Positions 43,730 through 53,088 of a stretch of 64,000 bases of DNA are shown here, piece by piece. A program made the position numbers and the translations under genes. Under the pieces are notes generated by a model. That model worked only from the letters and a program-made list of their open reading frames with translations, was not told the DNA's origin and ran no database searches. This stretch comes from Tulasnella sp. 424 (Eukaryota; Basidiomycota; Agaricomycetes; Cantharellales; Tulasnellaceae), in contig WSUB01000003.1 in the NCBI GenBank assembly GCA_019633425.1, positions 623,480-687,479 of the forward strand. Direction: 5' to 3'. Numbering within the stretch: the first letter of the stretch is position 1; every line of letters begins with the position of its first letter.

Positions 43730-45922
43730 ATGATGATGATGACCGAAGGACGGCAGCGTGTGGCGATGGCAAAAAGTAGTGGATAGAGATGCGAGGCAGG
43801 TTGGGATGAGTGAGGGACGCCAACCAGGAGTCTAACTTCCACTATTTATACAAAGAGAATGGTTGGTCTTGAAGGAGTCTGGGGAGAGATGAGGGATTTG
43901 TTCCCCCCCGCATCACCAGGTCCGGTGAGGCAAATTGGGAGACAGCTGAACCAGCCAAGAAGACGTGTTTGCGCCTATGATCATGCATTCCTCGGTGGTC
44001 CTTGTACCTACCATGAGAGCCAAGGTGCCATATTCTCCCCTGACTGTCTGCATTGATGAGTGGAGGGTTGCAGTTTTGGTTGCCGTACAGCTGAGTCGAT
44101 TCGTGCGACGCCCGAGTGGATGACGAGGGGGTCCGAAAGTGAGAGTGGGGACGTTGCACTGCGGTAACGATCCGCATGCGATGGGATGATTTTGCGCGTT
44201 GGGTACTTGGAGCCTTGTGACCGTACGTCGGGGTGAAGGGGAGATACCAGGGGTTATAGAGAGAGGGATGTTCAAATACTGGCTGAGGGCAGAATATCGT
44301 CTCAGTCTGAGAGTCAGGCCTTGAGATTCGCCGCCCTTGAGGGGGTGCGTTCTTCTACATGGAAAGAACCTTCTCAGATCTCCCAACCTCCGCCACAAAG
44401 TAGAATCGCAAACTATCCCACTTCATGCTACCAGAACATCCTGGTCTTCTCTCCGTCAATGAACCAGCCACCAACGATGCCCAGCGTGCCTCACGAGAGG
44501 TCGCCATTGGCTTGTAACAGGCAAAAAGGGAAGAAACACCATTATAATGAGAGCCCTCACGAGCAGTGGGCCCAATATAACTCTCGGCTGGCCTGTGGTG
44601 GAAGTCACAGGTCAAACAAAGTCATCTCCGACGCACTGCAGTCCATTCAACGGCATTCAGTCTAGCTCGAAAGCCAGCGACAGAGTGTACACATAGATGC
44701 CGAGCCCCGTATATTTGGCCAAAACAAACCACGAAGGCCCAAGGTATGCATATCCAGAGTGTCAGAAGCTAGCCCAGCTCACAAACCCCGCAATAGATGT
44801 CTCGTGCTTTCCACCGATAGAAAGAATAGAAGTCCATGACTGGACTTCCATATCCTAACTGTTGGGCCTACGGCACCCATCCATTCACTGACAAAGGTTC
44901 CTACTTGAAGCAAGTCGAGCTTTTGAAAACGAAGAGCAACGTCTTCTACAATGAGCGTAGGAAACGAGCAGAGGTTCTGGGTCGTGGTCATAGGGGAGGG
45001 GTGCGCACAAAATTGACGCGTTCATTGTAAAGTCGACTGCCCAGCTCTGCGCGTGGGCCCGCAGCCCAAATCGCCACAGGCAGCCCCCAGGCGGGCTTAA
45101 GTTCTTGCTCAGGTAAGGATTGCTTTCTTCCTTTACGGCGTCTGAAAGTGGTTGTGACCAGTTAATTACTTCAGCGTGCTTAATCGTGGCCAACGATGGG
45201 CAATGAATCCCAACCTACCTTTAGCATGGCCGATTGGCCAGCAACACGAGCATCATCAGTTACATCTCTAGCGCAAGGCTCGAATATGTGTTCTATTTTG
45301 TCGATTCCACTCGACAGAGTCAGAGCTCGAATCCTGCAGGTCAAGCATAGAGTCTATAAGACATCCCACCCAAACTTTCAACTTCGACACACCCATTTCA
45401 CTTCACCCACCTTCCCAAAAGACAATTAGTAAGCAATACCCTGCCAAGATCGTCTACGTTTGGTGATGAGGAAAGCTCACCAGTTTATCGACGACTGCAA
45501 GCCTTCCATCTCATTCACCGTTCAACCTGATTGCCATCAAAGGTAAGTGGTGTCAGAGCATGTTCGAGTCTGATCCGGCAGATCTTCATTCAGCGACGTG
45601 ACTACCTCCTCCTTTGAGGACTTTTTTTCTCATCGGGAGACGAATGTCGTGTGGTGCGATACCCTTTTTAAATTTATCCCTCCGATGGTATCACCTCGGC
45701 ATGTCCACTGTCGGCTCGGGGGGCCAATTCAACTCTTACATCCCCTGGTATCATCATAATTGGTCATTTTACGACAGTACGAACTTCCAAGACTTGAATC
45801 TCCGATGTGGGTTTGTTCGCCGACAGAGACTACTCCAGGCAACTGGAAGGCCCCCGAACCATTACCAGAGGCGTAAGCGCCACAAGATAACGCTTCGTTT
45901 ATAAAAGGTACAGCAGAATGCT
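43730..45922. other. Duplicated flank of copy J (pairs with 31.1-33.46 kb)
   Basis: Includes the TATA-like TATAAATA (43,843-43,850), the empty MITE site near 45,040 and the relic exon with ATGAGGAAAGC (45,465). The duplication ends near 45,905, where the two copies diverge abruptly. Confidence 0.5.
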
Positions 45923-46348
45923 ATGACATCCAAGATGTTCATTGGGAAGGGCGCAAGGAGGTTTCTCAACAGGGTTGGGGAGTTGAACCCAACTGTGCAA
46001 AATTCACTATCCAACGGCTGGCGGCGCCCGTACATTCCTCATATGAAGATACAGCAGTTATTAAGCCGACTCGTCCCTACCTATCATGTACCCAATACTC
46101 ACTATACCTGGGAATGTTATCTGTCGGTTGAATCGCCGGCGCCAAGGCCCATTTATCTTGAGATGAAGGAACGGCACTTCGCACCACCCGAGCCGTCTCG
46201 CGAGGCTGTTGACCTCGAAACAACGGAGACTATAAATGTGTGGCATTCTACGTTGATATCGTTTGACCGACTGAAGCCGGGACCGAACAGTTCAACTTGG
46301 CGGCCAGTGCGGAAAGGAGTCGATTCACCGGCTGGAAGCACCATATAG
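45923..46348 (+). CDS. Hypothetical 141-codon frame
   Basis: A single ATG-to-stop frame of 141 residues starts just beyond the end of the duplicated flank. It has mixed composition with several Trp and Pro (RRPYIPHMK, WECYLSVESPAPRPIYLEMKERHF). I recognise no domain and see no splice structure, so it could be chance or a fragment of an older gene. Confidence 0.25.
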   Translation: MTSKMFIGKGARRFLNRVGELNPTVQNSLSNGWRRPYIPHMKIQQLLSRLVPTYHVPNTHYTWECYLSVESPAPRPIYLEMKERHFAPPEPSREAVDLETTETINVWHSTLISFDRLKPGPNSSTWRPVRKGVDSPAGSTI

Positions 46349-46869
46349 TCCGGCAAGACTTACTGTATGAAAGGCTTCCCGCGGAGACAAGTGCGAGTGA
46401 CTTGTGGTAATTTCAGGACGAGGGCTAGTAACGGGTTCTCGCCTTCCCGACGACCAGAGGGAGCAGGAGAGCAAAGTTGCATTCATTTGCAGAAGGAAGA
46501 GAAAGGGGGTTACATATTCAGACGTCGAATTAGACGCAGACGATAATTACAATCTGAGACCGGTGAGAGAAAAAGGGGGAGGCAAGAGCACACGCAGGTA
46601 GCGAGAATCTCCGAGACCAGCTCAAGGGACAAAGGAGAACATAGGTTCAAACCCGACAAACCCGTTCTTGGGAGGTTAACCGAGAAAGAAAGAAGGCCTT
46701 TAGGCACTGGAGTGTCGAAATTGAATCGTGTATCGAAGTGGATGAGGAGTACTCAGCAGGGAGAAGTCCTAGGTGGATCTCTATGGCTAGTTAGGAACAG
46801 GATCAGAGACCGAAAAGCCAACCTCTCACCTAAGCGTCAACGTAAAAGACGCTGAAAAACATAGCTTGT
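46349..46869. other. Intergenic, nothing recognised
   Basis: Contains only short frames with no pattern and no clear array repeat. Confidence 0.4.
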
Positions 46870-47339
46870 TCATACCGGAGGTGGTGGAACCAGAACAACA
46901 GGGAGAGAGTAAGAGGGACGTCCGCCAGACGGAAGCGGGGAGAGAGTTGTGGTGGGCGTGTATGGTGGTGGGGGTTGACCTTGTTGGCTTGACTGAGTAC
47001 ATGTGAGACTATGGTAGAAGGCAAGCAGCTCACCTTGAATAGCAACAGCGGCGACGGGCATGTTGAGGCTCCTGCCAGAGGAATTCGGATTCGGTCCGCT
47101 ATCTGAGGGACGCTGACCGCGGACCCGAAACAGAATGTAGGCTAACAGTAGCATTAGCCAAATGAGGAAAAGTGCCAACACTCCTGTGTGATTTCATGTC
47201 AGACCGAGACCGAACGACCAACACAGTAGGTGGAGAGCAGTGCACTGAATATGAGGATGGAAAAGGCCGTACCTGGTGAGACGTCGAGACGCTGGGCAAC
47301 GTGAAATCCCATCTGTTGACGTAGTACAGTTGCTTGCAT
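46870..47339 (-). CDS. Divergent array member M: single-pass protein with one PPxY
   Basis: Two exons (47339-47273 and 47183-46870) give 126 residues. Exon 1 is longer than in the array (22 codons, MQATVLRQQMGFHVAQRLDVSP), and its phase-1 intron ends CACACAG as in member E. The helix (VLALFLIWLMLLLAYILF) is followed by basic RVRGQR, again suggesting a cytosolic C-terminus. The tail reads SLNMPVAAVAIQ, as in the array juxtamembrane region, then QPPPPYTPTT, then RPSY and a terminal PPPPV. A 41-base GTGAGC...CTCAG segment in the tail could be an intron; splicing it would destroy PPPPY, so the unspliced frame is preferred. Family membership is inferred from structure. Confidence 0.6.
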
Positions 47340-48640
47340 GGTCGAAGGAAGCGGCGTTCTTGAGCTCGTATATGGTCGGCAGAGATGGGGGTCGGGATCG
47401 TTGAGCGAAGCCTATCGAGGGTGATGAGGAAGTGTGCTAGAGGACGGTAGGAGCGATATGGATGAGTTGGGAACGGAGAGTACGTGGGACTAAAGGTATG
47501 TGGTGAACAAAAGATGAGCGTAAGAAGGCGGGGACGGAACTAACTGAAGGCTGGAATACTTGCACAAACGCCCGATCGGTTCTCGGGTTCCGACGACTGA
47601 GTGCCGGACGGACCGCCCATCGACTATTACACCTACAGACAGGCGCACTAAGGTCAAGCATCGGAATCCACTGCCTAAGCACGGTCTACGTTGGCAAATT
47701 GCGACCGCAGCATTGCTGGGAACGTTGCAAGCGCAATGCTGCTAGCTATTGCGTCGGGAATAGGCAGCCGTACGATATCGGTGCTGGGGATGGGGAGATG
47801 AACGACGGTAGGCTATCGAAGGAAGAAGGGGATCGTTGACGTCGTGGTAGAACGTACGTAACTCGGGATGCACAAAACCAGCCCATGCTCAACCCGAATT
47901 TTGACGTTCAGCCCTTCGGTTAAATATGACAGGGATGTAGTCAAGGAAGAGCAGAAGGGCGAGCTGAGGAGACATTGGTGCGGAGGCGGGACATGCATTG
48001 TTGTATCGCCAAGGGGGTCGGCGGTGGGCCTTTTATCTTAAGGCAAGAAGGGATTAGTTCACATCACGAGTCCGCACTTGGCTGATGATATCTACACGCT
48101 CACTCCACTTACCTCTTCGATCGAAATTCACGTGGCTTCCTCGCGTGAGCTTGCCAAGCGAGCGCCAATACCTCGAGGACTTGCTAGTACCCCGTCCGCA
48201 AAACGCAGCAACGAGAGGCCATGACATTTTCATCGTGATGGAAGCAGGGGGAGGCTTTCAGTCATAATTGAAAGCAAGTCTAGAGACCGATAACTGGTGT
48301 GCGAACAAAACCCATTGGGGCGTGGGTGTAGTTGAGTTCGGTTGCAGACAGCTTTCAAGAAAAGAGCCGAGGTTCGGATGCAACAGCAGGCAGGAAACCG
48401 TCGACTTGAGGCAAAGATAAATACCTGTATCTGGGAATGTGGATTCTTGAAATTCGGTGTCCAGAATCTGGGGTTCAGCTTGAGACCCCGGACCCAGCCG
48501 GCCACTCAGTAGCTTTGTTTTACTGTGCACGGTCAAGAAAAGGTCCAAAGAACTCAGGCCCCTGAGGAAAACTTTGCGAAGGATACCCTTGTATGGTCGA
48601 AATTGAGCGCAGATAGAGTTGAACGTTGCGTTCGTTTCAG
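47340..48640. other. Intergenic, no gene recognised
   Basis: About 1.3 kb with short frames only. It should hold the promoter of member M and possibly the upstream exon(s) of the next candidate gene. Confidence 0.4.
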
Positions 48641-48967
48641 GAGCTCAACAAAATGTTTGGATACGGAATTAAGTCGGCGACCGAAAACTACCTCCGCCAC
48701 AAACACGTGGCGCTGTGCGAGTCCATTCTCTCATCGAGTTTGTCCGCCGATGACCCACGCTATTATTATCTGGGCCCCGATTCCTGTTTCTTCAGCTACG
48801 ACGAGCAGGTACCTTGCACCTAACGATCGCTACAGACCGTCGATCTCCTCATATCGAACGATAGTCCAGTACGAAACCTCGCTGATCAGTTACCGATTGC
48901 ATTTCAGCCGGTAATCTTTGATCGTTCGAACGCTTCTCAGCCCCGAATTGAAGACAAAGGCTCATGA
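48641..48967 (+). CDS. Uncertain gene fragment, unrecognised
   Basis: Exon 48641-48808 follows a good acceptor (GTTCGTTTCAG) and encodes ELNKMFGYGIKSATENY... to SSLSADDPRYYYLGPDS...SYDEQ. The frame then meets a 27-base segment (48,809-48,835) with GTACCT, CTAAC and CTACAG. Without splicing it stops there; with splicing it continues (TVDLLISNDSPVRN...) to TGA 48,965-48,967. A 27-base intron would be unusually short. A further open stretch at 48,918-49,100 (KTKAHEELPDFPSVKS...) is in another frame. The true gene structure is unclear. Confidence 0.35.
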
Positions 48968-50043
48968 AGAGCTCCCAGATTTCCCTTCCGTAAAGTCCTC
49001 AGCCCCAACCCGCACGACCAGTGCCCGGACTAACAATTCTAGAAGTCAGCCGAAGGAATATAGGAGTAATTTTCCCAAGGCCCGAGATAAACAAACCTGA
49101 AGCTTAGGGGGCGAGTGTTGCGTGGGTGTGAGCCTCATGAGAGGTACTGGCCCCTGGATTCTGGGCCCATCCGATTCGCCTGGTCCAGACAACTTGCGAA
49201 ATGAATACTTCCCAAACTCGCTCGTATTAGTTACTATTCTAGGGCAACTCCCTGGCTGCTTGAGTCAAGGAGTTGTTGTCCGGTTTGGGAGTCTTGCAGA
49301 GTGTTCCACTGCATCAGATTACCTTTTTTCATACTCAGTGGCCGCGGCACTGCCAGGGCCAACGGTTGTGGTAACGATTCAGCGCGTTCTTGAAATCGAG
49401 GCCTCACGCGGAACCAATTCTTTCGTCTGATCAATCCAGTGATCAACAATGAGCGATCGAGGATCGTTCACAAAAATGAGGTAGAAGAAACGCTACTAAT
49501 CCAAATAGCCCTTGGCTCCTCTCTGCGGGGCGGACCTCCTCGTTTCGACTTTGTGGAGTCCTCAGCACTCGTACGAGTCGTCCATAGCGAATACAATTAA
49601 TATTGGGATATAAATAAGGGTATAATACCACGGGGTATGTCGATACATATTAGATAGGCTCGCCGATTTATTATACTGACATATGCTTTCGACATCTTAT
49701 TGGAAGGCCGGATAATCCGCTCAGTATGAATGAATGCTCTCCACCTCCGCCTTCAATAAGCTTAATCTTTGCTGGTGTTGTAGTGCAATTATGGTGGTAG
49801 AAAAACCTGAGAATAGTGGTCGTATGTGGAGTGAATTGCATAGTGGGCGCTGTTCGCTTCCTCGACGACTCGGAAGGTAAGCGTGACCCTTTTGATGTGT
49901 TCTCGAGGCTGGAATGGACCGAAGGCGGAGCCGCATTGCGCTGGATGTGTTCTTCCAACATTGAGCGATACGCTGGCACCGGCGGAATGATCTGGAGCGG
50001 AAGCGCGGACTTTGACTTGGCATCCATGGACTCCAGGCTCAGA
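48968..50043. other. Intergenic, weak frames only
   Basis: A 98-codon + strand frame from ATG 49,137 exists (MRGTGPWILGPSD...), with no recognisable domain. No repeats of the array are seen here. Confidence 0.35.
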
Positions 50044-50777
50044 CTACTGGCTCGCGACCGGCGGTATCGACTGCATCGATATTGACCATCTCGGAGTCGC
50101 CCCAGGGAATTCTCTGGCCGGTAAGGCGCGACTGAAAATTCCAGCGACGGTTTTGCCTATAGGAGATACAATATGAGGTCGTGTAGAAAAAGTAGTTGGC
50201 TTCGGTTTCTTACCTGAACCGGTAACTGCGGTTGTGAAAAAAGATAAAGTTTTGCCGAGCGGCGTAGCAGGAACAAGATGGTCGCCGAGGCTGTTTTCTT
50301 GCTGATGAGATAAGATAGAAACTGGCTGGGCGATGATGTGGTCCGGCGAAGTGTTTGTAGTGTTTGTGGCCTGAGTGTCTGGAGGTATCCCTGCCTGCCC
50401 AGCATTCGCATCGGGAGGAGTGGTTGGCAATTGCAGGTCGTCGGGGTTGGTGCGAGCTGCGAGGCTCAGAATCAGTCGAATACAAGGACCAAAGCGGTGG
50501 TCCAAATGTGTAAGAACTGCGTTTCTGATGATGTGAATAGTTTGCTCTGGCCCGGGATGGCTTGGTTCTGGGACGAGCGCTACAGGGAGATCGACGTGGT
50601 TTCGATGCCGAAGGAGGGTTCTAGTCCTATCTGACGCGTACGCTACAATAGCGGGAATGAGGAAAAAAGCTAGACGCAGTCCAATCTAGAATTAGTACAA
50701 GCGCCGGGGCTTTGGGAAGCGTTCATATGCGTACCTAGGACAAGACAGACAACTAGGGCGATTGAGGGTCTATCCAT
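50044..50777 (-). CDS. Putative secreted or membrane-anchored protein
   Basis: Three exons (50777-50735, 50669-50214, 50156-50044) give 203 residues. The N-terminus (MDRPSIALVVCLVLAFFLIPAIVAYA) is a signal peptide or anchor of about 25 residues, formed across intron 1. The rest is hydrophilic: IRNAVLTHLDHRFGPCIRL, then a Thr/Asn/Pro-rich segment (TTPPDANAGQAG, NTTNTSPD) and a basic C-terminus. The last intron (50,157-50,213) is 57 bases and can be read through in frame, so an alternative 222-residue form is possible. No known domain is recognised. Confidence 0.55.
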
Positions 50778-51733
50778 TACTGAAAAAAGGCTGGATGAAG
50801 TAGATTGCGTTGATTTTCGCTTTCTGTCAGGGTTGTGTGGTTAAAAAAGGTCAGTCTAGGGGGAGTGGTGGCCTGAGTTTTGTACCCCGTAGAGTCACGG
50901 AGGACACGAGCTATCGCTAGCCGAGCTAGCACTAGAACGGGAACCGAAAGCGGTAACTTGGACCCACTTTATCGCACAAAGACCGCAGGGATGCGTCGGT
51001 CCAAATTCCACGCCCCGAAGTCGAGTTGTAGGTGGCCCGAGTCCGCGAGGATTTGGGACGCAGGGGGTGTGCTCAACTCGGAAACCCGTTGCATCAACGC
51101 ATTTCAGTGCTTCGCGGTCTTGTCCCAGCGGCGCCAAAGCCCTCTACATTACCGGACACCTAGCGAAGCCAGCGGCAGTGTTAACCAGCTCAAAACACTA
51201 CTCCTGCGCCTAAGAAAAATCAGAGCATGACCTTCAAGCTCAAAAGCTGGCGTAGACGACACAGGCGCTCTCGTCGCTTATTAAGAGGCCTAGATAGCGG
51301 GAAGTTGGAAGAAGGCGAGGGATTTCCGCGTCCTCGTCGAAAGGGAGGCGGAGAGTACAGGAGGAATGGGGGTGAAGAAGGGTGTGCAGCAACGGACGTA
51401 ATTATGTATAAGTTGTGGCACCGGCTTCCCCCTCAAAGATCACACCATCTGTGGCTGTCCTGCTTCTGAAACAACGATGAGTGTGCTGTATCCTTCTAGT
51501 AGAAGGTTCATATGCAATCTAGAGCGTTAAATTTTGGGGTGCCCGCGTCATCAGGAGCACGGACAACGCAGTGAACGCACGGCATCCTCCTGCCTTAAGA
51601 TTTCCGAGACACAGCTTTGAAGCATTCCGTCTCCCCCACAAACACGCCCAATCAGCCGCCCTTCCTAAAGGTCCGCCTGCCGATTCGGTCCACGCTACTG
51701 CTCAGATCTAACATATAGTCATTTCCAACAAGC
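50778..51733. other. Intergenic between divergent genes
   Basis: This is the 5' flank of the putative secreted protein and of MND1. Frames of 80-116 codons here lack features and are treated as chance. Confidence 0.4.
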
Positions 51734-52698
51734 ATGGTGAGAAATTATATGTATCTTCCGATCACGTAGCCTTCTTTAATCCATGGTCCTGCTAGGCACC
51801 CCGTGGGCTTTCTGCCGAAGAAAAGCGCGTCAAGCTACTTGAAATATTCAATGAATCGGTACCTCCATTATCCTTGAACATGAATGTCAATGTCCCACTC
51901 AAACTGTCTTTATTTTTAGAAGGACTTTTACCAGCTCAAGGAGCTCGAAAAACTGGGGCCCAAACTGAAAGGGATCGGTGGGTAAACCGCCACAGGTCCC
52001 AACTTACACTCTGACGCATCTTTCATAGTCTCCCAATCAGTCAAAGATGTACTTCAATCCTTGGTGGACGATAATATGGTTTGCAGCGATAAAATTGGCA
52101 CATCGAACTTCTTCTGGAGTTTCCCGTCCGCCCGAGGTGTCATGGTCCGTGCAACGTCAGGGAACATAGCTTTGAATCCTGATTTCCAAGCTCCATCCTA
52201 GCTTCAAAAGAAATCCGATAACCTCGAAGCTTCACTCAGCAATGCAAGTTCTACGGTCGAAACCTTGAAGGCAGCAATCGTCGAAGAGGAATCACGGCGG
52301 ACTGCTACGGTAAGGCGTCAGGGTCAACCTACATTTTTTGAACTGTTTGACAACCTTGTGTTCATAGCCTGAACGAGAAGCGTCTTTGACTCGCCGATCC
52401 GAACTTCAATCTCGTCTTGCTGCACTCCATTCAGAGAGGCAGAAGTATGGCGCGTCGGACCCCGTGCAAATAAACGCGAAGCGCCGCGCAATCGAGTTGG
52501 CAAAAGAAGCCGCGGGTCGACACACAGGTAACCTTCTTCAAGACCCCCTTTCTTTTCCCTCGATCTTGCGCTCTGATGAAAGGATTATCTGCAGATAATA
52601 CTATGGAGGTCATTTCATACTTCCAACGGACCAGAGGCATCGACCCCAGGGACTTTCGTGCACATCTCGAAATTTCGGAAGATTGGGAGGACCTATAG
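51734..52698 (+). CDS. MND1: Meiotic nuclear division protein 1
   Basis: Seven exons (51734-51736, 51796-51858, 51920-51977, 52029-52144, 52202-52309, 52368-52527, 52595-52698) give 203 residues, close to the usual length. The winged-helix N-terminus is highly conserved: [52 protein letters not shown] and [13 protein letters not shown]. It is followed by a coiled coil ([14 protein letters not shown]...) and a C-terminal helical cap ending SEDWEDL. MND1 pairs with HOP2 to stimulate Dmc1/Rad51 strand invasion in meiosis, in the nucleus. The start codon forms an exon alone (ATG directly followed by a GTGAGA donor), supported by the MAPRGLS start typical of the family. The exon 4 donor (GTCCGT) is weak but keeps the frame. 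Confidence 0.9.
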
Positions 52699-53088
52699 AT
52701 GTCAGAACCATGCCAGCGCTTATTAACCTCTTGTAGCCGTCTTGATGCTCCCTCTAGAGCCCGTGTATCAATCTAAAGTATTGCCGAAGTGAATTCACCG
52801 CGTGTTTCGTTGCGTCAGCAGCATTATGCAGCATTTCATTTGACTATTCATTGAGCAAACAAGGCAACCCGTTTACACCAACGGTAAGAAGGCACTATTG
52901 AGAGAAGCAATACAGGCAAATTGTAGTTTGGTGGCGGACGAGAAAGGAATATGCGTGAAGTATAAACACAAATCCAGTGTAGGAGAAGGGACGAATTGAG
53001 AAGTGGCGAAGAGAAGTAAAGAAATGCTTGAGTAAGAAGAAGAGGAAGCGGAACGTTAGGAAGGAAGAGTTAAGTACTGTCGTCAAAG
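52699..53088. other. Convergent spacer between MND1 and Argonaute
   Basis: AT-richer 3' flank region; no gene or repeat is seen. Confidence 0.5.

Noticed and set aside
50880..51230. 116-codon + strand frame
   Set aside because: No domain, no splice context, odd composition; between two divergent genes.
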